Part shown: one piece after another, positions 35,201 to 45,225 of the stretch | Layout: each line of letters opens with the position of its first letter | How positions within the stretch are numbered: the first letter of the stretch is position 1 | From: Thinopyrum elongatum | Lineage: Eukaryota; Streptophyta; Magnoliopsida; Poales; Poaceae | Assembly (NCBI GenBank): GCA_011799875.1 | Contig: CM022299.1 | Span: 31,089,996 to 31,153,995, forward strand | Direction of reading: 5' to 3' | Length of the DNA: 64,000 nt | The notes under the pieces: generated by a model | Seen by the model: only the letters and a program-made list of their open reading frames with translations | What the model was told of the DNA's origin: nothing | The model's database searches: none | Position numbers and translations under genes: made by a program

Positions 35201-36506
35201 CCCTTGCCGCAAGTCCTCGAGACGGGGCGACGAGGTCACATCTTTCGTGAGTCTCTGCTCGTTACCGCACTACCAACACACTAACGGTTTGGATATTTGA
35301 TCCGAGGGGCCTCTGGCCTGATAGCACTAACCATCACGTGGGCATAGTATGGATGTTCTGCGTCGTATACTTCAGCCAAAGCTTAATAGAAGTCAGCGAC
35401 TGAGCGGCGCGCACTGGATTGGACTGGTTACGCAACCGCGCTTGTATTAAGGGGTTCCTAGGTCTGCTTCCGGCCGCCCATGCAACACGCAGGAGTTCCC
35501 GGGGCGAAGGCCCAAGACCCCTGGGGGCATAGGTTAGTCCGGCGTGTTGACCTCTCCGTTAAGTATTTGGTCGGGTTGCGGCGTGTTGCTTAGCCAAGGC
35601 CGGGCATGACCCAGAAAAGTGTGTCCGGCCAGAGTTAAGCGAACGTGGTGGGTAAGTTGGTGCACCCGTGCAGGGAAGAACTAATCTATCGATAGCCTGT
35701 CCTACGGTAACGGACACTCGGAGTTGTATCCCGATCGGTACAACTAGAACTGGAGACTTGAGATGTAATGGATAGTATGGCTCTGGGATTGCTTTCTCGC
35801 AGGGAGTCGAGGAAGAATCTCTGGCCGAGGTTGATGATACTACAACTACTTTACATTATGTTAATCTGCACTCTTCTAATGCTGCAAGACCGATGAAGAT
35901 GCTTGAAGATGCTAGTCTTCGATAGGACTAGGCTTTCCCCCTCTATTCTGGCATTTCTGCAGCCCAGTCCACATATACAGCCCTTCTTTGAAAATGTTGC
36001 ATATGTAGTGTAGATCCTTGCTTGCTAAGTACTTCGGATGAGTACTCACGTTTGCTTTATTTTCTTTTTCTCCCCATATCCACTTGATTCAACCAGATGA
36101 CGGAGCCCCTGAGTTAGCTGCCCCTGTCGACGACTACGGCTACTACTACTACCCTCCAGGCGAGTACTACTACGAGGAGCCGACAGACGACCAGGAGTAG
36201 GATTCGAAGGGTCCTAGGCAGGAGGCCTATGCCTTTCGATCGTAGAATTTTATTTTGCCCCGCCTTCCTAAAGGCTTATCTCTATTTCTGTAATATATCT
36301 GTACCCAGATATCTGATGCTTCCGCTGACACTTGTATGCCATCGAGCTATGTATTCGAGCCCTCGAGGCCCTGGCTTGTAATATAAAGCTTGTATGACTT
36401 TATTTATGTTTTAGAGTTGTGTTGTGATATCTTCAAGTGAGTCCTTAGGCTTGATCGTGTGCATTTGCGTGTATGTTTAGTACACGATTAAGCCGGGGTC
36501 GTCACA
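32291..36506 (+). mobile_element. 3' LTR of Tekay element
   Basis: This 4216 bp LTR is collinear with 22226-26432. It has the same TATA, GC-rich block, four GAGGGTGATNCCTC units (34800-35030 region) and exon-like segments. It ends GTCGTCACA, followed by the target repeat ttctg. Confidence 0.93.
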
Positions 36507-36511
36507 TTCTG

Positions 36512-37003
36512 CTGCCGGAACTTGATCCACCGCGACCTTCTTGATTTCATTACCCTTGATGGTTTCCCCAAGTTCTTCTTTCTTCATCTCTATCTTCATT
36601 AGCCAAGCATCGTCGTCCCCATTGTTGGAGGAGGGGGAATACATGATGCCTGCCTTGAAAACTTTGGCAGAAAACAGCTCAAAACAAAAACAGGAGATTT
36701 TGCCGTGGTACGGTGGTCGAAACCTTCAGGAGATTATATAATGAATTTTTACCGACCAGGAGAAGTATTGTGCAAGAAAACAGAGTCCGGAGGGCACACG
36801 AGGTGGCGGCAAGGGTGGGGGCGCGCCCAGGGGGGTAGGGCGCGCCTCCCTACCTTGTCGCTTCCTCGTGCACTTTTCGGACTACTTTTAATTTTCCTAA
36901 TTTTTAAATATTCCAAAACGGAGAAAAATTGCCATTAGAACAGTTTTGGATTCAGTTTACTTACCGTACCACATACCTACTCCTTTTCGGAGTCTAAAAC
37001 ATT
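36512..37003 (-). promoter_or_regulatory. Athila 3' region with LTR-like GC module and TATA-like sequence
   Basis: This is noncoding sequence between the Athila integrase stop and the Tekay insertion. It contains two GGCGCGCC palindromes (36820-36827 and 36839-36846), arranged as in the LTR promoters of this window. On the minus strand a TATA-like ATTATATAATC follows about 75 bp further on (about 36732-36742). It may be an internal promoter or a fragment of another LTR captured by the family. No coding sequence is supported. Confidence 0.4.
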
Positions 37004-40000
37004 CTAGAAAGTGTCCTTTATGTACTCCTCCGGTGTTACGGTGTTGATAATATTCGTCTCGACATTTACGGGAGTACCTGAAATATAATGTTTGATTCTT
37101 TGACCATTTACCACCTTCGGATTGGTGCCTTCGGCATTGTTGATCTTAATGGCAACGGAATGATAGACCTCTTCAATAATGTAAGGACCTTCCCATTTAG
37201 AGAGAAGCTTTCCTACAAAAAATCTTAAACGAGAGTTGTATAGCAAAACATGATCACCTACATTAAACTCACGCTTTTGTATCCTTTTGTCATGCCATCT
37301 TTTAACTTTTTCTTTAAACAACTTGGCATTCTCATAGGCTTGGGTTCTCCATTCATCAAGTGAGCTAATGTCAAATAACCTCTTCTCACCGGGAAGTTTG
37401 AAATCATAGTTGAGCTCTTTAATAGCCCAATACACTTTATGTTCTAGTTCTAGAGGAAAGTGACATGATTTTCCATAAACCATTTTATATGGAGACATGC
37501 CCATAGGGTTTTTATAAGCAGTTCTATAGGCCCATAATGCATCATCAAGTTTCTTAGACCAATTCTTTCTAGATCTATTAACAGTCTTTTGCAAAATTAA
37601 TTTAATCTCTCTATTGCTCAATTCTACTTGACCACTAGACTGAGGGTGATATGGAGATGCAATTCTATGGTAGACATCATATTTAGCAAGCATTTTACGG
37701 AAAGCACCATGAATAAAATGTGAACCACCATCAGTCATTAAATATCTAGGGACTCCAAACCTCGGAAAAATAAATTCTTTAAGCATCTTAATAGAAGTGT
37801 TATGATCAGCACTACTAGTTGGAATAGCTTCTACCCACTTAGTAACGTAATCAACAACAACTAAAATATGTGTATACCCAATAGAGGAAGGAAAAGGTCC
37901 CATATAATCAAAGCCCCAAACATCAAATGGTTCAATAACAAGTGAATAATTCATAGGCATTTCCTGACGTCTACTAATATTGCCAATTCTCTGGCTTTCA
38001 TCACAAGACAAGACAAACTTACGGGCATCCTTGAAGAGAGTAGGCCAATAAAAACCAGATTGCAATACCTTGTGTGCAGTTCTATCTCCAGCATGGTGTC
38101 CTCCGTAAGCTTCGGAGTGGCACTTGCGTAGGATCGTTCCTGTTCATGCTCAGGTACACAACGTCTAATAACACCATCTACTCCTTCTTTATAAAGGTGT
38201 GGGTCATCCCAAAAGTAATGTCTTAAACCATAGAAAAACTTTTTCTTTTGCTGGTATGTGAAACTAGGTGGTATAAATTTAGCAACAATGTAATTAGCAT
38301 AATCAGCATACCATGGAATATTACGAGAAGCATTTATGACAACTAATTGCTCATTTGGAAAGCTATCATCAACAGGTAGTGGGTCATCAAGAACATTTTC
38401 TAACCTAGACAAGTTGTCTGCAACGGGGTTCTCAGCTCCCTTTCTATCAATAATATGCAAATCAAACTCTTGCAGTAAGAGAACCCATCTAATAAGTCTA
38501 GGTTTAGCATCTTTGTTTTCCATAAGATATTTAATAGCAGCATGATCAGTGTGAATAGTTACTTTGGAATCAACAATATAAGATCTGAACTTATCACAAG
38601 CAAAAACAACTGCTAAAAATTCTTTTTCAGTAGTAGCATAATTTCTCTGGGCACTGTCTAGAGTTTTACTAGCATAATGAATAGCATTCAATTTTTTATC
38701 AACTCTTTGTCCTAGAACAGTACCAACATCATAATCACTAGCATCACACATAATTTCAAAGGGTAGATTCCAATCAGGTGGTTGAACAATAGGTGCAGTA
38801 ATCAAGGCTTTCTTAAGTATTTCAAATGCTTCCACACAATCATCATCAAAAACAAAAGGAACATCTTTTTGTAAGAGATTAGTGAGAGGCCTAGAAATTT
38901 TAGAAAAGTCTTTAATAAACCTCCTATAGAAACCAGCATGACCAAGGAAACTTCTTATACCTTTGATATCTTTAGGACACGGCATCTTTTCAATAGCATC
39001 TACTTTAGCTTTATCAACTTCAATACCTCTTTTAGAAATTTTATGCCCCAAGACAATACCTTCATTAACCATAAAGTGCCACTTCTCCCAATTCAAGACA
39101 AGATTAGTTTCTTCACATCTCTGCAAAACTCGATCAAGGTTGCTTAAGCAATCATCAAAAGAAGTTCCGTAAACGGAGAAATCATCCATGAAAACCTCAA
39201 CAATATTTTCACAAAAGTCAGAGAATATAGCAGTCATACATCTTTGAAAGGTAGCAGGTGCATTGCATAAACCAAAAGGCATACGTCTATAAGCAAAGGT
39301 ACCAAAAGGGCAAGTAAAAGTGGTCTTTTCTTGGTCCTCTTTTGACACAGGTATTTGAGAAAAACCAGAATAACCATCTAGAAAGCAAAAATGTGTATGT
39401 TTCGATAATCTTTCTAGCATTTGATCAATAAAAGGTAGATGGTAATGATCTTTTCTAGTAGCTTTGTTTAATTTGTGAAAATCAATTACCATTCTATAAC
39501 CTGTAACAATTCTTTGTGGAATCAATTCATTCTTATCATTAGGAACAACAGTAATTCCTCCCTTCTTAGGGACACAATGAACAGGACTTACCCATCTACT
39601 ATCAGCAATAGGATAAGTTATATCTGCCTCCAGAAGTTTTAGTATTTCATTTCTTACCACTTCCTTCATCTTAGGATTTAACCGACGTTGGTAATCAACA
39701 ACTGGTTTAGCATCAGGCTCCATATTAATTTTGTGCTGACATAGAGTGGGACTAATGCCCTTAAGATCATCAAGAGTATATCCAATAGCGGCACGATGCT
39801 TCCTCAGAGTTTTCATTAATTTCTTTTCTTCATGCTTTGAAAGGTTAGCACTAATAATAACAGGATATATCTTCTTTTCATCAAGATAAGCATATTTTAA
39901 AGTATCAGGTAATTGTTTAAGCTCAAACACGGGATCACCCTTGGGTGGAGGAGGATCTCCAAGGATTTCAACAGGCAAATTGTGTTTCAAAACAGGCATT

Positions 40001-41340
40001 TGGTTAAAGAATATTTCATCTAATTCCTTTCTTTCATTCATAAACATATCATTTTCATGATCTAGCAAATACTGTTCTAAAGGGTAGGTACGAGGCACGG
40101 CAATAGAAGCAAGACCAATGATTTCATCCTTACTAGGCAATTCCTTATCATGGGGTTGTCTACAAAATTTAGAGAAATTAAAATCATGAGACACATCCCC
40201 AAAGCTTACAGTAACAATTTCTTTCTCACAGTCTATCCTAGCATTAACAGTGTTCAAGAAAGGTCTACCAAATATAATGGGACAAAAATCATCTTGTGGG
40301 GAACTAAGAACAAGAAAATCCGTAGGGTATTTTATTTTCTCACACAAGACTTCGACATCTCTAACAATCCCAATTGGTGATATAGTATCTCTATTGGCAA
40401 GTTTAATAGTAACATCAATATCTTCTATCTCAGCAAGTGCAATATCATTCATAATTTCTCGATATAAGGTATAAGGAATTGCACTCACACTAGCACCCAC
40501 ATCACATAAACCATGATAACAATGATCTCCTATTTTAACAGAAACAACAGGCATGCCAACGACGGTTCTATGTTTATCTTTAATATCAGGTTTAGCAATT
40601 CTAGCAGCTTCACCACAGAAATAAATAACATGCTCATCGATATTATCGACCAAGAGATCTTTAACCATAGCAATACTAGTTTCAACTTTAATTTGTTCAG
40701 GGGGTGTAGGTGTTCTAATATTACTCTTACGAACCACAGTTGAAGCTTTAGCATGATCCTTTATTCTAACAGGAAAAGGTGCTTTCTCAATATAAGCAGT
40801 AGGAACAATAGGATCAACATTATAAGTAATAGTTTCTTGTTCAACTTTAATAGGTTCTACTACTTTTACCACAATGGGAGGATGATATTTAAACCACTTC
40901 TCCTTAGGGAGATCAACATGAGTAGCAAATGATTCACAAAAGGAAGCTACTATCTCAGAGTCAAGTCCATATTTAGTGCTAAAATCACGAAAAGCATCGG
41001 TATCCATAAAAGATTTAACGCAGTCAAACTTAAGGTTTATACCTGACTCCTTACCTTCGTCGAGTTCCCAATCTTCAGAGTTGCGTTTAATTCTTTCCAA
41101 TAAATCCCATTTAAATTCAATAGTCTTCTTCATAAAAGAACCAGTGCAAGAAGTATCGAGCATGGATTGATCATTACGAGAAAGCCGAGCATAAAAATTC
41201 TGAATAATAATTTCCCTTGAAAGCTCATGATTGGGGCATGAATATAACATTGACTTAAGCCTACCCCAAGCTTGAGCGATACTTTCTCCTACACGAGGCC
41301 AAAAATTATAAATATAATTCTGATCACGATGAACCAGATG
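37004..41340 (-). pseudogene. pol: Gag-pol of Athila element (gag C-part, protease, RT, RNase H, integrase)
   Basis: One minus-strand frame runs from the Tat insertion (41340) to about 38137. It holds gag ([38 protein letters not shown]), an aspartic protease ([15 protein letters not shown], about residue 313 of this frame; [15 protein letters not shown]), reverse transcriptase with the catalytic FMDDFSVYG (about residue 749) and RNase H ([27 protein letters not shown]). A single-base frameshift near 38133-38138 leads into integrase: D, D, E residues in FDYMGPF, TDGGSHF and GQVELSNRE. The zinc finger has lost its last cysteine ([11 protein letters not shown] where CDxC is usual). No chromodomain is seen. 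The protein is otherwise well preserved. Confidence 0.92.
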
Positions 41341-41345
41341 CATAG

Positions 41346-41884
41346 TGTTGGGGATATAACTATTGAGTATAAACCGCCCAGGAGGGGCCGGGTTATGCTC
41401 GTAGTGGTTTACCTGTATTGAAGCCCATGAAGACATAGAAGATGGCGACTTACGAAGGAGACTTAATAAGAAGGCCCAAAGCCCAAAGGCGAGTTAGGGC
41501 CCATAGATGTAAACCGCCATAAGTATATGACTTATATTGTAAGATAGGAAAGAGTGGAGACCGAGCCGGACACGTTTATGAGCCGGTCGGGATTCTGTGA
41601 ACCACCGGGCGTCAACCTGTGGATATAAAGGGATGACCCGGTGGCGGTTTAGGGACAGGTAACAGACGATCGGGAACTAGGTCAAGCGTATTCGCTCCCT
41701 GGTAATCGAAACCCTAGCAATACAACACAAAGTAGGAGTAGGCTTTTACCTCATTGAGAGGGGCCGAACCTGGGAAAACTCTCTGTGTCCTTTGTCCCGT
41801 TTAACCCCTTCACGTTAACCTAGTTGCGATGGCTCCACGACTAAGTCCTTCCGCTAGGACATCTGCCGTGTCAAGTCCATGACA
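41346..41884 (+). mobile_element. 5' LTR of Tat element
   Basis: It runs from TGTTGGGGATATAAC to ...GTCCATGACA. The TATA-like GATATAAAG is at 41632-41640. AAACCGCC and GGCGGTTT motifs recur. It is paired with 54197-54735. Confidence 0.95.
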
Positions 41885-41886
41885 GT

Positions 41887-41904
41887 TGGCGCCCACCATG
41901 GGGC
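41887..41904 (+). promoter_or_regulatory. Primer-binding site of Tat element
   Basis: TGGCGCCCACCATGGGGC begins two bases after the LTR. Related sites in this lineage are usually matched to tRNA-Arg, but I could not check the tRNA. An ATG lies inside the site (41898). Confidence 0.7.
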
Positions 41905-42020
41905 CAGCGCACGGTGGTTTCGAGTTCTTGAAAGGCAACTTCGAAGGGATCAAGGGATATGCTGTGGGCCGGATGACCAAGAGTCATCGCGGCAAGCTCT
42001 ACAACGACGACGAAGGCTAG
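41898..42020 (+). pseudogene. N-terminal gag fragment overlapping the primer site
   Basis: A short frame starts at the ATG inside the primer-binding site (MGPAHGGFEFLKGNFEGIKG) and stops at TAG 42018-42020. The same frame stays open afterwards to a TGA just before the main gag ATG at 42181, which is in another frame. It looks like the original gag start, now detached by a stop and a frame change. A short upstream regulatory ORF is the alternative. Confidence 0.45.
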
Positions 42021-42180
42021 GGCCCCGAGGCCGGCTCAATTGAGTACGGATACCGGGTCCCCTTCGGTGGAATTCACGTCTTCATTGGCAAGATCGACGA
42101 ACCGGGCCCTGAGCCGGACACCTGCACCGACATCATCGAGACGGCTCAGCGTGCAAAACCCGCCTGAGATTTAGCCCGCC

Positions 42181-44412
42181 ATGAGTCGTGCCTTCGTGGG
42201 ATTCATCAATGGTGCGGGATCTGAGGATAAATCGGTATTTGACAGTGAGACAGCTGTCTACTCTGATGGCGATTCATCCACCAGTGAAACCAAGTCATTG
42301 TACCAACTGCAAGGCGGTCGGCTTGGGGGTTGTTCCAATGGCGATAGTATTCCGGACCCCTACGAGCCGCCGAATCGGGTTGCAATCTTCATGGCCGATA
42401 CGCAGCCAGTGCAGCACTCTTCAACTGCAGTGGCGTTGATTTCCGGGTCAGCAGCGGTGACGGCAGCTGGGGCAGGAGGCCCTGCGCGCACGCTGGCTCA
42501 AGTCTTGTCCGGGTTACTAAACGCCTTGGCAACACTGCTGACGACGAAGGTTAGCCCGTGTAATCAAGATCAGCATAACGCGGAAGTCGTGAAATTGCGA
42601 GATCAGATAGCTCAAGCTAAGGAAGACCTGGCAGCTGAAGATGCCAGGATGGCTGCGGAGCGGGTTACGTTGGATGCGCAGGCACAGTGGATTCAGTCGG
42701 TGTCTTACCGGCTCATGCTAGATCAGAACGCTTCAAACGAAGTCTTGAGGAGGAGGCATCAGTCTCGCCTGCCACCGGTTTACGAGGCGAGGAACCTCTT
42801 TAACACGCCCAGAGCAGGAACCAGTAACCCTCCAGTGGCGGACCGGGCTGAAACGCCTGGGACGAGAGTGCCGGTTCAGCCGCACACTACGGATCCGCCT
42901 CGTCAGAACAATATCCCGCCCCAACACATGCCAACACCACCGGGTCATTACTCTAACCCTTTGGATAACATGATCGCTGCGGCGTCACGATTGGTGGCTA
43001 TCCCGGTTGAAGATGAGTCTCCAACGGCGGTTGAGATGCGGAGGGCTAGAGAGCTCCTTCAGACAGCATTGGTTCAGCAGCAGGCTTATTCTTACAGTCG
43101 AAGCCGGATTCATTCCACCCCTCGCCCAAGCCGGAGTTACAGTAGGCATATTGATGAACCAGCTGTGTCAAGCAGTGGGCGGAACCATAACCAGCCTCGT
43201 GGGCATAACCCGGCGGCTGGTGGTGCTGATGCTCAGAACGTGGTGGATCAAGGTAGAGCGCGTCGAGAGGCCGAGCTGGCGGCGCAATATGCGGCCCGTC
43301 AACCTTCTCCGGTTCGTCCGATAACTTCGGTGGAGCCAGGTGTAACCTTTAGGAATTTGGGCGTACCATGTTTAGTGCCGGCCATACGTAATGAGCGTCT
43401 GCCCAAGGATTTTAAGGGTCCTCGCAAGGTGCCTAACTATACAGCCGATTTGCCGCCTGAAGCATGGATCGAAAGTTATGAGATGGCCATGGAATTGCTA
43501 GATGTTAGCGATGCGGCATGTGCCAAATATTTTCCCCTGATGTTGGATGGAACGGCTCGCACTTGGTTGAAGGGGCTCCCTGCCAACTCCATTAGGTCAT
43601 GGGCCGAGTTAAAGGCCCGGTTTATCCAGAATTTCAAAGATACGTGCAAGCAGCCGATGTCAATTGTGGATCTGGATGCCTGTGTCCAAGAAGAGGGTGA
43701 GTCCACAACCCATTGGGTGCGCCGAGTTTCGACCATCTTACATTCATCGGATCGCATCAATGCCGGTTCAGCGGTCATAATGTTGGAGAAGAATTGCCGG
43801 TTTACGCCTCTTAAGCAGAAGTTGGGTCAGCTCAAGCGCCACTGCAATGACATGGGAGAGCTGATGGCAGCTCTGGTTAAGTACGCTGACTCTGATGGTA
43901 CCAAGGACCCCGAGTCTGATGATGACAAGCCGGGAAAGGGAAAGAAGAGCAGCAGCACCAGAGGACAGCAGCATAATCCGGCAAATCAGGGAGGCAATGG
44001 TAAGCGCAAAGCTGATAATAGTTTGGACTTTGTGGCTAACACTAACGCACAGAATAATGGCCAGCGTCGTAAAGGTAAACCGCCCCCACGGGCCGGAGGG
44101 TCAGGCTTTAATCTTGAGCAGATGCTAAATCAGCCCTGCCCAAAGCATGGGACGCGAGAAAGACCGTCTGGCCACCTCTGGAAGGATTGCTACATCATGA
44201 AAGAGTATAAAAATTCTAATCTTTTTCAAGACAATCATGGACCGAGTGGTGGTTCAGGGTCTGGTTCTCATGGGCCGGGTTACGACGGTGGCGGTTCTAG
44301 TTCTGGATTCCAAGGTAATCAGGGCAATCAAGGCAATCAGGGTGGCTACCATCAACAGTCAGGTCAGGGGAATCAGCAGCAGCAACCTGGGTATCAGAGT
44401 AACCCAAAGTAG
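42181..44412 (+). CDS. gag: Gag of Tat element
   Basis: The frame is 743 codons from the ATG at 42181. The N-terminal third is low-complexity with a likely coiled coil (about residues 135-190). The gag capsid domain spans about residues 395-570 (PEAWIESYEMAMELLDVSD; LMLDGTARTWLKGLPANSI; EGESTTHWVRRVSTIL). Near the C-terminus there is a Cys-His cluster (CPKHGTRERPSGHLWKDC) in place of a standard CCHC knuckle, then a Gly/Gln/Asn-rich tail. The TAG at 44410-44412 is followed in the same frame by protease sequence. Gag forms the particle that carries the RNA. Confidence 0.88.
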   Translation: MSRAFVGFINGAGSEDKSVFDSETAVYSDGDSSTSETKSLYQLQGGRLGGCSNGDSIPDPYEPPNRVAIFMADTQPVQHSSTAVALISGSAAVTAAGAGGPARTLAQVLSGLLNALATLLTTKVSPCNQDQHNAEVVKLRDQIAQAKEDLAAEDARMAAERVTLDAQAQWIQSVSYRLMLDQNASNEVLRRRHQSRLPPVYEARNLFNTPRAGTSNPPVADRAETPGTRVPVQPHTTDPPRQNNIPPQHMPTPPGHYSNPLDNMIAAASRLVAIPVEDESPTAVEMRRARELLQTALVQQQAYSYSRSRIHSTPRPSRSYSRHIDEPAVSSSGRNHNQPRGHNPAAGGADAQNVVDQGRARREAELAAQYAARQPSPVRPITSVEPGVTFRNLGVPCLVPAIRNERLPKDFKGPRKVPNYTADLPPEAWIESYEMAMELLDVSDAACAKYFPLMLDGTARTWLKGLPANSIRSWAELKARFIQNFKDTCKQPMSIVDLDACVQEEGESTTHWVRRVSTILHSSDRINAGSAVIMLEKNCRFTPLKQKLGQLKRHCNDMGELMAALVKYADSDGTKDPESDDDKPGKGKKSSSTRGQQHNPANQGGNGKRKADNSLDFVANTNAQNNGQRRKGKPPPRAGGSGFNLEQMLNQPCPKHGTRERPSGHLWKDCYIMKEYKNSNLFQDNHGPSGGSGSGSHGPGYDGGGSSSGFQGNQGNQGNQGGYHQQSGQGNQQQQPGYQSNPK

Positions 44413-45225
44413 TTGAATAGTGGGCAGTACCACGTCTTCACCACAAATTCATGCAAACGGGATCAGAAGCTTCATAAAAGGGCAGTGAACGCCGTTGAAC
44501 CGGCGGTTCCCCGTTACTTGCGCTGGTCTGAGCAGCCCATCGTGTGGAGTCGGGAAGATCACCCGCCCCGGGATGATAATCCGTGTCACCTAGCATTGGT
44601 GGTTGCACCCTAGGTTGGAGGGTATAAGTTTACCAAGGTACTCATGGATGGAGGGAGCAGCATCAATATCCTTTATTATGAAACTTTTCGTCGCATGGGG
44701 TTGACAGATAAAAATCTTAAACCGTCGAATACAGTTTTCCATGGTGTGGTGCCTGGTAAGTTGGTGTACCCTGTTGGTAAGATAGCTCTGGAAGTTGCCT
44801 TTGGAGATGATCATGATTCTAGGTCGGAGACATTGACCTTTGAAGTAGTCAAGATTCACAGCCCGTATCACGCTCTGTTTGGACGGCCGGCTTATGCCAA
44901 GTTCATGGCGCGGCCCTGTTATGTTTATCTGCAGCTCAAGATGCCGGGTTACAAGGGGACCATCACAGTACATGGGAGCCAGAAGATAGCCTTGGAATGT
45001 GAAGAAGGTGATGCGGCTTATGCTGAGTCGGTTTGTGCAACGGAGGAGTTAAAATTTTACAAGGACAATGTTGATCCGGCGGATATGACGTCTTTGAAAA
45101 AGCCAACTACAGAGCATGATCCGGTTCTGAAGTTTAAATCGGCAGATGACACTAAGATGGTTGATTTTGTTCCTGGCGATTCATCCAACCAGTTCAGCAT
45201 CAGTGCTAATATGGATCCGAAATAG
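44413..45225 (+). pseudogene. pol: Protease region of Tat element
   Basis: It continues in the gag frame, with a TAG at 44611-44613 and another at 45223-45225. The aspartic protease active site reads VLMDGGSSINILYYE (from about 44638), the DGGS form seen in the Tat lineage, and a later FGRPAYAKFMA fits the second conserved block. The region links gag to reverse transcriptase. Only the in-frame TAG codons interrupt it. Confidence 0.85.

Larger units (their letters stand above)
22226..36506 (+). mobile_element. Tekay-type chromovirus (Ty3/gypsy) with 4.2 kb LTRs
   Basis: The element is 14281 bp, flanked by ttctg (22221-22225 and 36507-36511). LTRs are 22226-26432 and 32291-36506. It has an initiator tRNA-Met primer site, an extra ORF before gag, gag with a CCHC knuckle, and pol in the order protease, reverse transcriptase, RNase H, integrase, chromodomain remnant. 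The pol stop codon lies a few bases inside the 3' LTR. The LTRs differ at about 9 of the first 300 bases (by eye). It interrupts the 3' region of the Athila element. Gag-pol is inactivated by stops and frameshifts. Confidence 0.93.

Noticed and set aside
40150..41170. Plus-strand frames opposite the Athila gag-protease
   Set aside because: They are antisense shadows of the real minus-strand gene.
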